23,263 nt of DNA, from assembly GCA_051877705.1 (NCBI GenBank), contig JBJEJD010000029.1, positions 1 to 23,263 on the forward strand, in the 5' to 3' direction. The translations under genes and the position numbers were made by a program. The notes below the pieces were generated by a model. That model had not been told where the DNA came from and searched no databases. It saw only the letters and a program-made list of their open reading frames with translations. Position 1 is the stretch's first letter, and the number at the start of each line of letters is the position of its first letter. The DNA comes from Coprococcus_A sp051877705. GTDB lineage: Bacteria; Bacillota; Clostridia; Lachnospirales; Lachnospiraceae. Positions 7,727 to 14,129 of the stretch are shown here, piece by piece.

Positions 7727-8299
7727 TTATACCATATATTTAAAAATAACATTGAATGCTGAAATCAGCAGTAAAACACCGCCGACTCCGTATGCTTTTG
7801 TCTTTTGCTCATATCCAAGCCGATATCCGGTATATAACCCAAGTACTACGAAAAACGCAGTCACAATAAGTATATTCAGGGCCACCGCTATTAATCGGGT
7901 ATTCAGAAATCCAAAACCCATTCCGGCAAACAGCGCATCAATACTGGTAAAACAGGCAGCTGCACATACCTGTTTATATTTGATATCGCTCAGTCTCTCA
8001 AGAATTACCTCGTTTTTCCATGCCTTATATAACATATATACACCAAGCGCCATAAATATGATAACAGAAATAAGATACCATATGGATCTCATGTTCTCAG
8101 CAGCCACTGCCAGATATGGAAAACAGGTAACAAAATGGCCCAGCATTACGGCAGCTACCTGCCAGATGCAGAAAATCAGGCTCATTTTCAATAGCTTCAT
8201 TCTTTCTATTTTAAGAAGAACAGCACCCTGACATACAACAACAGCGTAGACATCCAAAGACAACCCAACGGAAATAATCAGTATTTCTATAAGATTCAT
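7727..8299 (-). CDS. mntP: MntP-like manganese exporter (DUF204 family)
   Basis: This is a 190-residue polytopic membrane protein with about six hydrophobic segments. The two half-repeats of the family are visible: GLSLDVYAV with Asp16 and SIDALFAGMGF with Asp121, equivalent to the acidic residues used for Mn2+ export in MntP. The first motif differs from the usual SMDAFAV. I chose the ATG at 8299 because a GGAGG lies six bases upstream; the GTG at 8305 would abut that site. It is the first gene of a unit with the radical SAM enzyme. No yybP-ykoY manganese riboswitch is visible upstream, so control would have to be by another route. The family is clear, but Mn2+ specificity is inferred. Confidence 0.82.
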   Translation of the reverse strand: MNLIEILIISVGLSLDVYAVVVCQGAVLLKIERMKLLKMSLIFCIWQVAAVMLGHFVTCFPYLAVAAENMRSIWYLISVIIFMALGVYMLYKAWKNEVILERLSDIKYKQVCAAACFTSIDALFAGMGFGFLNTRLIAVALNILIVTAFFVVLGLYTGYRLGYEQKTKAYGVGGVLLLISAFNVIFKYMV

Positions 8300-8363
8300 A
8301 CACACCCTCCAGTCACCGAATTATTTTCTCCGTCTCTTTTGTTAATGTCCTTCAGCAATTAGT

Positions 8364-8369
8364 ACTATA
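8364..8369 (-). promoter_or_regulatory. Possible -10 element for the mntP-radical SAM unit
   Basis: TATAGT on the minus strand (8369-8364) follows a T-rich stretch, about 65 bases before the mntP start. The -35 region at 17-base spacing (TGTACT) is poor, so this is a weak call. Confidence 0.3.
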
Positions 8370-8414
8370 AAAGAAAAAAGTTAAAAAGTACAGCTTCACA
8401 AAAAGCCAAATGTT

Positions 8415-8450
8415 ATAAAAAAAGCTACAAATCCTGAGAAATGTAGCTTT
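8415..8450 (-). terminator. Terminator after the ABC-F gene
   Basis: The arms AAAGCTACA and TGTAGCTTT (8450-8442 and 8429-8421) enclose a 12-base loop, followed on the minus strand by further T residues. Confidence 0.82.
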
Positions 8451-8494
8451 ACTTTTGACACAAAATCGAAAATGTAGGATAAATTATTCAATTT

Positions 8495-10051
8495 TTAGAA
8501 AATCTTTGTTGTCCATCTGGTGCAGTCCCAAACATCCGTTGCAAGCCCTTCGTAAAACTCAGGCTCATGACAGACCATAAGGATACTGCCGCCATAGGCC
8601 ATAAGGGAACGTTTCAGTTCATCCTTGGCATCCACATCCAGATGGTTTGTCGGTTCATCCAGCAGAAGCACATTGGTTTCGCGGTTGATCAGCTTGCACA
8701 GACGGACCTTCGCCTGCTCACCGCCGCTTAGGACACGTACCTGACTCTCAATATGCTTGGTAGTCAGACCACATTTTGCCAGAGCCGAGCGCACCTCATA
8801 CTGTGTAAACGCCGGAAATTCCTCCCACAGCTCTTCAATACAGGTTCTGGTGCCGTCTCCTGTCATCTCCTGTTCAAAATAACCAATAGAAAGATAATCC
8901 CCCTGCTCCACGCTGCCTCCAAGAGGCCTGATCAACCCGAGAATACTTTTTAACAGCGTTGTCTTGCCGATACCGTTAGCTCCCGTCAGCACGATCTTCT
9001 GTCCCCGCTCCATCTCCAGATTTAATGGTATGGACAAAGGCTCATCATAACCGATCACCAGCTCACTGGTCTGGAAAATATAGCGTCCCGGTGTCCGGGC
9101 CAGCCTGAAATTGAACTCCGGCTTCGGTTTTTCCGCAGCCAGTTCGATCACATCCATCTTGTCCAGCTTCTTCTGCCTGGACATGGCCATATTCCTTGTG
9201 GCAACTCTGGCCTTGTTCCGGGCAACAAAATCCTTCAGCTGTGCGATTTCTTTCTGCTGTTTATTATAAGCCGCCTCCAGCTGTGCTTTCTTCATGGCAT
9301 AAACCTCCTGGAACTGGTCATAATTGCCCACATAACGATCCAGGCGCTGATTCTCCATATGATAGATCAGATTGACCACTGAATTGACAAACGGTATATC
9401 ATGCGAGATCAGAATAAACGCATTTTCATAATCATTCAGATACCGTTTCAGCCATTCAATATGAACAGCATCCAGATAATTGGTCGGCTCATCAAGCAGC
9501 AGAATATCCGGCTTTTCAAGAAGCAGCTTTGCCATCAGTACTTTTGTACGCTGTCCGCCGCTCAGATCCGCCACATCCTTTTCCAGACCAATATCCGTAA
9601 TTCCAAGGGCTCTGGCCACTTCATCCACCTTACTGTCGATCATGTAAAAATCATGCATCATCAGCAGATCCTGTATGGTCCCCAGCTCTTCCATGGCTGC
9701 ATCCATCTCATCCTGATCCATGTCGCCCATACTGTCACAGATACTGTTCATCTTCTCTTCCATCTCAAAAAGAAAATCAAAAGCAGAAATCAGGACATCC
9801 CTGATGGTCATGCCCTTTTGCAGCACCGTATGCTGATCCAGATAACCGACACGGACATTCTTTGCCCATTCGATCCTGCCTTCATCAGGCATCAGTTTGC
9901 CCGTAATAATACTCATAAAAGTGGACTTACCTTCACCATTGGCGCCGATAAGTCCGATATGCTCTCCCGCCAGCATCCGGAAAGAGACATCCTGGAAGAT
10001 GGCTCTGTCTCCGAATCCGTGGGATAAATGTTCGACATTTAAAATACTCAT
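8495..10051 (-). CDS. ABC-F family ATPase (YkpA/YbiT-like)
   Basis: The 518-residue soluble protein has two ABC domains and no membrane segment, as in the ABC-F family that acts on ribosomes. Domain 1 has Walker A GANGEGKS (36-43), signature LSGGQ (163-167) and LLLDEPTNYLD. A charged linker spans about 245-310. Domain 2 has GANGIGKT (357-364), signature LSGGE (441-445) and LLLDEPTNHLD. The second switch His is in VCHE rather than the more common VSHD. There is no C-terminal coiled-coil extension. It best fits the housekeeping YkpA/YbiT group rather than antibiotic-resistance ABC-F, but that is pattern recognition. The ATG at 10051 was chosen because GAGGG lies just upstream; a longer reading frame overlaps the SEC-C gene. 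It is co-transcribed with the SEC-C gene 22 bases upstream. Confidence 0.9.
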   Translation of the reverse strand: MSILNVEHLSHGFGDRAIFQDVSFRMLAGEHIGLIGANGEGKSTFMSIITGKLMPDEGRIEWAKNVRVGYLDQHTVLQKGMTIRDVLISAFDFLFEMEEKMNSICDSMGDMDQDEMDAAMEELGTIQDLLMMHDFYMIDSKVDEVARALGITDIGLEKDVADLSGGQRTKVLMAKLLLEKPDILLLDEPTNYLDAVHIEWLKRYLNDYENAFILISHDIPFVNSVVNLIYHMENQRLDRYVGNYDQFQEVYAMKKAQLEAAYNKQQKEIAQLKDFVARNKARVATRNMAMSRQKKLDKMDVIELAAEKPKPEFNFRLARTPGRYIFQTSELVIGYDEPLSIPLNLEMERGQKIVLTGANGIGKTTLLKSILGLIRPLGGSVEQGDYLSIGYFEQEMTGDGTRTCIEELWEEFPAFTQYEVRSALAKCGLTTKHIESQVRVLSGGEQAKVRLCKLINRETNVLLLDEPTNHLDVDAKDELKRSLMAYGGSILMVCHEPEFYEGLATDVWDCTRWTTKIF

Positions 10052-10073
10052 AAAACCCTCATTCAGCCTGTGA

Positions 10074-10577
10074 TTATCTGCCGCAGCACTGTTTATATTT
10101 CTTGCCGCTGCCGCATGGACACGGATCATTACGTCCGATCTTCTTGCCCTTTACAACTGTCATGGACTTCTTCTGAGCCTTGTACAGCTCTTTTCTGCGC
10201 TCTTCTGACAGCAGTGCGTCCCACTGAGGCAGATTGTACAGCCAGTCAGCCTTGGCAGCTACCATATTGTAATACAGCTTCTCAAGATCAATATCTACAA
10301 CAACTTCTGTCTCGGCCACCATGGTATCCACAGGATTCGGAGTCTTCAGACTCTCATTGATACCATCAAGAAAACCGCCGAAGCGAACAACATCCATATC
10401 ATACTTCTCTGCCAGTTCGGCAACCGTACCCTTCTCAACCTCAACAGGCTCTGTCAGCATCTTCTCATAGACGCCCTTCTCCTGCATATAATAATCTGTC
10501 CAGAACTTCTGAGCCGCAGCCTGATCCTTATTGAACTGACCAGCCAGGACCTCCCAATCCTCCATCAAAGTACTCAT
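10074..10577 (-). CDS. SEC-C motif protein of unknown function
   Basis: This 167-residue protein is mostly helical and acidic. Its C-terminal SEC-C zinc-binding motif, from residue 148, has Cys153, Cys155, Cys164 and Cys165 (CPC...CC). In SecA this motif binds Zn2+ and contacts SecB and ribosomes, but many stand-alone SEC-C proteins have no assigned role. I do not recognise the first 147 residues. The gene is first in an operon with the ABC-F ATPase, which makes a ribosome-linked role plausible but unproven. AAGGTG precedes the ATG. Confidence 0.85.
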   Translation of the reverse strand: MSTLMEDWEVLAGQFNKDQAAAQKFWTDYYMQEKGVYEKMLTEPVEVEKGTVAELAEKYDMDVVRFGGFLDGINESLKTPNPVDTMVAETEVVVDIDLEKLYYNMVAAKADWLYNLPQWDALLSEERRKELYKAQKKSMTVVKGKKIGRNDPCPCGSGKKYKQCCGR

Positions 10578-10649
10578 TTCTTCACCTTATCCTTTATTCA
10601 TAATATAAAACAAATAAATGGCACCCTCTCATACAGATGCACCCTTCAA

Positions 10650-10678
10650 ATTATAAAAGATACATCCCTATTTGTCAA
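10650..10678 (-). promoter_or_regulatory. Perfect consensus promoter for the SEC-C/ABC-F operon
   Basis: TTGACA (10678-10673), exactly 17 bases, TATAAT (10655-10650) on the minus strand. Both hexamers match the sigma-A consensus without mismatch, so strong constitutive expression is expected. Confidence 0.85.
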
Positions 10679-10699
10679 TTCATTTTACGCCATAAAGCC

Positions 10700-10754
10700 T
10701 TACAGTGCTAACTCCTTCGGAAAATCATTGGCGTTGAGCCTGTTCCCTCCTCCC
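10700..10754. repeat. 55-base direct repeat, left copy at contig edge
   Basis: This sequence is identical, base for base, to 10855-10909 and ends exactly where the N run begins. It contains ATTGGCGTTGAGCCTGTTC (10727-10745), related to the loop of the long hairpin at 10914-11019. Confidence 0.9.
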
Positions 10755-10854
10755 NNNNNNNNNNNNNNNNNNNNNNNNNNNNNNNNNNNNNNNNNNNNNN
10801 NNNNNNNNNNNNNNNNNNNNNNNNNNNNNNNNNNNNNNNNNNNNNNNNNNNNNN
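10755..10854. other. Assembly gap of exactly 100 N
   Basis: A run of exactly 100 N is the conventional placeholder for a scaffold gap of unknown size. Both flanks carry the same 55 bases. Confidence 0.95.
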
Positions 10855-10909
10855 TTACAGTGCTAACTCCTTCGGAAAATCATTGGCGTTGAGCCTGTTC
10901 CCTCCTCCC
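10855..10909. repeat. 55-base direct repeat, right copy at contig edge
   Basis: This is an exact copy of 10700-10754, starting at the first base after the N run. Confidence 0.9.
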
Positions 10910-10913
10910 ACCC

Positions 10914-11019
10914 CAGGTAACTTATTGGGCCCATGACAATGGAACTCTTCCGGAGAACGATTGGCGATGAGCCTGTTCTCGGAAGAGTTCCATTGTCATG
11001 GGCCCCCATAAATTACCTG
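10914..11019. repeat. Long inverted repeat (palindromic element) abutting ppk
   Basis: The core arms at 10927-10958 and 10975-11005 are complementary over about 31 bp with a single extra G, around a 16-base loop (10959-10974). Outer arms CAGGTAA (10914-10920) and TTACCTG (11013-11019) extend the pairing with a few mismatches. The right outer arm contains the ppk stop codon. The loop, with its flank ATTGGCGATGAGCCTGTTC (10960-10978), matches the 55-base repeat at 18 of 19 bases, so these are copies of one repeat family. No T-run follows on the minus strand, so it is not a standard terminator, although it could protect the ppk mRNA 3' end. Confidence 0.85.
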
Positions 11020-13085
11020 AAATTTTTATTTTCTGCAGCGGCATATGCTGCTTCGAAGAAGAGTTCCTGTGAATTCAGCGGCGCATTATCTTCCGGCATC
11101 AGCTGCACATAGGAACCGTCTGCCATCTGTTCACGGGCTTTGACATTATCACTGAGCATAGTAATAAACATTTCCTGTACTCTGGATTTCAAATCCACAT
11201 CGTCGATCGGAACAGCCACCTCCACACGACGCGTCGTATTTCTTGTCATAAAATCGGCAGAAGCAATATAAATCTTCATTCTTTCACCGGTTCCGAATAT
11301 GTAGATTCGTGAATGTTCCAGATAACGGCCTACGATACTGATGATTCTGATATTATCCGTATATCCCTCAACCTTCGATCTCAGACAATTGATTCCACGA
11401 ATCACCATCTCAATTTTTACACCGGCCTGAGAAGCTTCAATAAGCTTTTCGATAATTTTTTTATCTGTCAGCGAATTGATCTTAATTCCGATATAAGCAT
11501 CTCCGCCTTCTTTGGCGATGCGTATTTCCTCCTCAATCATATTGATAACCGGTTTCTGAAGACATTTTGGAGCCACCAGCAAATGTTCCATATCCTCCAC
11601 CACCGTACCAAGAGAAAGGGCCTGGAAGATCTTAGAGGCTTCTATACCGATTTCCGGCCTCGCTGTTATCAATGACAGATCTGTATAGAGCTTTGCTGTT
11701 TTCTCATTATAATTGCCTGTTCCGATCTGGGTAATATATTCGATGCCTTTTTCTGTCTTACGGGTGATCAGGCAAAGTTTGGAATGAACCTTCAAGCCAT
11801 CCAGACCATAAATAACATGACATCCTGCATCTTCCAGCTGTCTGGACCATTCAATATTATTTTCTTCATCAAATCTTGCCTTCAATTCCACAAGTACATC
11901 TATCTGTTTTCCATTCTCAGCCGCCTCGATCAGAGCTTCCACCACCTTACTGTGGCGCGCCAGACGATAAAGTGTCATTTTAATAGAAACAACATTCGGA
12001 TCATTGGCAGCCTCGTGAAGCATATTCAGAAACGGACGGATATGTTCATATGGAAAGGAAAGAAGTACATCCCGTTTCATAATCTGGGGAATCAGCGGAT
12101 GATTATCATCGAGAAGCGGCGACTTCTGAGGCACACGCTTGTCATAAAACAGCTGCGATTTATAGCGAAGTGCATCCTGAATACCGGAGAAAAATGACAG
12201 ATCCATTGGTATCTGGCAGTAAAATGCCTGCTTGCGGTCCAGCCTCAGCTGATCACAGAGCCTGTCAAGAATATGGCCTTCCACCTTTCTCGTATATTCC
12301 AGACGGACAGGTGTCAATTTCCTTCTCCTTTTGACAATATCTGCCATATGCTCTCTGTAATCCAGATCTTCATCATAGATCCTGTCAGCATCAATATCTG
12401 CGTTTCGTGTCACTCGAATCAAAGACTTCTCACCAATTCTGTAATTCGGAAATACTTTGGGCAGATAATGAAGAATCAGTTCCTCAGCAAGAACATAAGT
12501 CCCCTTTCTTCCCGGCACACTGATCAGGCGGTCAAAAACGCCTGTATTGCACGGAACAATTCCCATCTTATTCTTGTCATTTTTTGTTTCAAGTACAGCC
12601 AGCGCATAAATAGCTTTATTATTCAAAAACGGAAATGACTGCTTCTTTCCCACAACAAATGCAGACAACAGCGGCCGCATTTCCTGCTCAAAATACAGTT
12701 CCAGATCATCCTCCTCACGCTGAGTCATCATCTGAAAATTGATCAGATGAATATCCTCCTGCTCCAGCTTCTCCATCAAAGAATCATAGATACGGTCCTT
12801 GTCACGCATCAGACGATTAACCTGAGAAAGGACTGCATCAATCTGCTCCTCAGGCGTCATATAGGTTTTATTCTCCCGGACATCACCATCCAGGAGCATC
12901 TGATCAATCAGAGATCCGACCCGTACCATAAAAAATTCATCCAGGTTGGTCTGGAAAATCGATAGAAAAGTCAGACGCTCACATAAAGGCGTCCGCTCAT
13001 CTGCAGCTTCCTCCAGAACCCGCTCATTGAACTTCAGCCAGGACAATTCCCTGTTCTCATAACATTCCCTTGTATCTTTACTCAT
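11013..13085 (-). CDS. ppk1: Polyphosphate kinase 1
   Basis: The 690-residue enzyme reversibly polymerises the gamma-phosphate of ATP into inorganic polyphosphate. The N-terminal domain begins NRELSWLKFNERVLEEA (11-27), a hallmark of PPK1. The two phospholipase-D-like catalytic domains carry the essential histidines: His434 in GLKVHSK, the autophosphorylated residue equivalent to E. coli His435, and His591 in YLEHSR, equivalent to His592. The length matches the family. The ATG at 13085 was chosen because PPK1 homology starts just after it and AAGGAG lies ten bases upstream; a longer frame from a TTG has no family similarity. No exopolyphosphatase gene is next to it. Its stop codon lies within the long inverted repeat, and its start overlaps a 38-codon ORF by eight bases. 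Confidence 0.95.
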   Translation of the reverse strand: MSKDTRECYENRELSWLKFNERVLEEAADERTPLCERLTFLSIFQTNLDEFFMVRVGSLIDQMLLDGDVRENKTYMTPEEQIDAVLSQVNRLMRDKDRIYDSLMEKLEQEDIHLINFQMMTQREEDDLELYFEQEMRPLLSAFVVGKKQSFPFLNNKAIYALAVLETKNDKNKMGIVPCNTGVFDRLISVPGRKGTYVLAEELILHYLPKVFPNYRIGEKSLIRVTRNADIDADRIYDEDLDYREHMADIVKRRRKLTPVRLEYTRKVEGHILDRLCDQLRLDRKQAFYCQIPMDLSFFSGIQDALRYKSQLFYDKRVPQKSPLLDDNHPLIPQIMKRDVLLSFPYEHIRPFLNMLHEAANDPNVVSIKMTLYRLARHSKVVEALIEAAENGKQIDVLVELKARFDEENNIEWSRQLEDAGCHVIYGLDGLKVHSKLCLITRKTEKGIEYITQIGTGNYNEKTAKLYTDLSLITARPEIGIEASKIFQALSLGTVVEDMEHLLVAPKCLQKPVINMIEEEIRIAKEGGDAYIGIKINSLTDKKIIEKLIEASQAGVKIEMVIRGINCLRSKVEGYTDNIRIISIVGRYLEHSRIYIFGTGERMKIYIASADFMTRNTTRRVEVAVPIDDVDLKSRVQEMFITMLSDNVKAREQMADGSYVQLMPEDNAPLNSQELFFEAAYAAAENKNFR

Positions 13086-13194
13086 TTTGCAAAAACTCCT
13101 TAACTGCGATATTTTCACATTTATCATAGGGAAAAAACATCGCTGCCGCCACCTGTTCCGTGTATAAATTATGTAAAATTTCTGCAAATTCCAT
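13078..13194 (-). CDS. Possible 38-residue small protein upstream of ppk1
   Basis: An ORF from the ATG at 13194 ends with a TAA formed inside the first ppk1 codons (ATGAGTAA, 8-base overlap). The predicted peptide begins MEFAEILHNLYTEQ and continues with a plausible helical composition. The frame is open further upstream to TTG codons at 13218 and 13215. No good Shine-Dalgarno precedes the ATG, which weakens the call. The tight overlap suggests translational coupling with ppk1, either as a real small protein or as a leader. It could instead be the remnant 3' end of a gene cut by insertion of the toxin-antitoxin unit next door. I do not recognise the sequence. Confidence 0.35.
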   Translation of the reverse strand: MEFAEILHNLYTEQVAAAMFFPYDKCENIAVKEFLQNE

Positions 13195-13215
13195 ATCAGA
13201 CCGCTGATTATACAA

Positions 13216-13247
13216 CAAAAAAGGGACTTACCTTACGATAATGTCCC
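13216..13247 (-). terminator. Terminator after the PIN toxin gene
   Basis: The arms GGGAC and GTCCC (13247-13243 and 13227-13223) enclose a 15-base loop, followed by TTTTTTG on the minus strand. The stem is short but the T-run is good. Confidence 0.6.
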
Positions 13248-13272
13248 CATCAGATATATTTAAGATATAGTC

Positions 13273-13689
13273 TCATTTTTCTTCATTAATAATCTGCATC
13301 ATCTCTGCCGGAGTAACAATAAAATCCCGCATCGGATAATGCTTTTGGTTACCTGTCACCAAGTATGCGTCATCCTTTCGCTTTTCCATTGCAACCTCAT
13401 AAAACACCAAATCATCCATATCCACTAGTATTTCTCCCGTAGGCTGCGGAAACACCTCAATTCCAAATTGTATCACGGCTCTCAAAACAAACTGAATAGT
13501 TTCTTCTTTTAGATGGAATTTTTTTCTATGAAGGACCTCGTCATACTCCGCAAGAATATCTTTATGATACAAGGGTGTAATTCGTCCTCCCATTATTTCA
13601 TTTATAACACGAACTGTAGCAGCATCGTCTCGTTTTGACAAGAGTGCAGAAATAAGCACATTTGTATCTATTACTGCACAATATTTCAT
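13273..13689 (-). CDS. PIN-domain toxin (putative RNase, COG1569-type)
   Basis: The 138-residue protein fits the PIN-domain ribonuclease fold. The acidic metal-binding residues expected for PIN are visible: Asp8 in VIDTNVLISALL, Glu48 in DILAEYDEV, Asp92/93 and Asp106/107 in KDDAYLVTGN, followed by the family's TGN. As a toxin it would cleave RNA when freed from its antitoxin. Its ATG overlaps the antitoxin stop by four bases (ATGA), the usual coupling in such pairs. This subgroup is annotated as a putative toxin component; the RNA target is unknown. It is followed by a terminator, so the operon has two genes. Confidence 0.85.
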   Translation of the reverse strand: MKYCAVIDTNVLISALLSKRDDAATVRVINEIMGGRITPLYHKDILAEYDEVLHRKKFHLKEETIQFVLRAVIQFGIEVFPQPTGEILVDMDDLVFYEVAMEKRKDDAYLVTGNQKHYPMRDFIVTPAEMMQIINEEK

Positions 13690-13991
13690 TTACTTACCGC
13701 CTTCCGGGTTGCTCTCACATCAGCAATTTCTGCATTGATTTCATCCAATGTCATTTCAGGTACATCTGCCGCCTGTTTTCGTAATTCAGCAAATGCTTTT
13801 AAGGCCTCAGTCCTTGTAATGGCCGTCTCTGGAAGTGTAGCTTCAAACGGAAGTCCACGCACCTGCTTTGATCTGGTCATAAACATCCTAAATGCCGTTG
13901 GCAAATCCATACCTAATGCTTCATAGATCTCTGTTACTTCCTGTTTCAAGGCTTTATCCGCACGAAACTGAATTAATATCTGCTCTGACAT
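13686..13991 (-). CDS. RelB/DinJ-like ribbon-helix-helix antitoxin
   Basis: The 101-residue protein has an N-terminal strand and helices typical of the RelB/DinJ family: ILIQFRADKALKQEVTEIYE and MDLPTAFRMFM (about 4-40). The C-terminal half, which includes EMTLDEINAEIADV, would wrap the toxin. The start ATG at 13991 was chosen because GGGAGGAG lies five bases upstream; the frame extends five codons further. DinJ/RelB proteins are best known as partners of RelE/YafQ toxins; here the partner is a PIN protein. It should repress its own promoter, and tandem repeats at 14021-14042 are the likely binding site. Confidence 0.85.
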   Translation of the reverse strand: MSEQILIQFRADKALKQEVTEIYEALGMDLPTAFRMFMTRSKQVRGLPFEATLPETAITRTEALKAFAELRKQAADVPEMTLDEINAEIADVRATRKAVSK

Positions 13992-14020
13992 GTAAACTCC
14001 TCCCATTCATAATATATTCT

Positions 14021-14042
14021 TTTTGCATTTGTTTTGCATGTG
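14021..14042. promoter_or_regulatory. Tandem 11-base repeats, likely antitoxin operator
   Basis: TTTTGCATTTG (14021-14031) and TTTTGCATGTG (14032-14042) are head-to-tail copies with 10 of 11 identities. They lie between the toxin-antitoxin promoter and the antitoxin ribosome site. Repeats with about one helical turn of spacing suit cooperative ribbon-helix-helix binding. Confidence 0.45.
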
Positions 14043-14055
14043 TTTATCTGTAATT

Positions 14056-14084
14056 ATTATACTCAAAAATAATAAAAATATCAA
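14056..14084 (-). promoter_or_regulatory. Promoter for the DinJ-PIN operon
   Basis: TTGATA (14084-14079), 17 bases, TATAAT (14061-14056) on the minus strand; one mismatch to consensus in total. Confidence 0.75.
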
Positions 14085-14110
14085 GTATTTAAAATCGCAT
14101 TATAAATATA

Positions 14111-14129
14111 GGGCAGCTTAACGCTACCC
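14111..14129 (-). terminator. Short hairpin at the end of the coiled-coil gene
   Basis: GGGTAGC and GCTGCCC enclose a 5-base loop (one G-T pair). The left arm on the minus strand includes the TAG stop. The following tract is A/T-mixed rather than a T-run, so termination is uncertain. Confidence 0.4.

Larger units (their letters stand above)
10578..11012. other. Intergenic region without a gene: promoter, assembly gap, repeats
   Basis: These 435 positions hold, in order, the leader and consensus promoter of the SEC-C operon, a 55-base sequence, 100 N, the same 55 bases again, and a long inverted repeat reaching the ppk stop codon. I see no ORF with a ribosome site and no tRNA. Confidence 0.7.

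Noticed and set aside
8300..8410. Possible yybP-ykoY manganese riboswitch upstream of the MntP-like gene
   Set aside because: The space from the candidate -10 to the start codon is only about 65 bases and shows none of the conserved loop sequences or a terminator.
10052..10129. 26-residue N-terminal extension of the ABC-F protein
   Set aside because: It overlaps the SEC-C gene end, and the ATG at 10051 has its own ribosome site and begins the conserved domain.
10687..10701. A short match (ACGCCATAAAGCCTT) to queA near 16087
   Set aside because: About 15 bases, coding in queA and not extended on either side; most likely chance.
10914..11019. Insertion sequence end, integron attC or ordinary rho-independent terminator
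   Set aside because: No transposase or integrase, no clear target duplication, no attC consensus, and no T-run after the stem on the minus strand.
13086..13187. 34-residue N-terminal extension of PPK1 from an upstream TTG
   Set aside because: The extension has no family similarity; the ATG at 13085 has a Shine-Dalgarno and gives a 690-residue protein with histidines at canonical positions.
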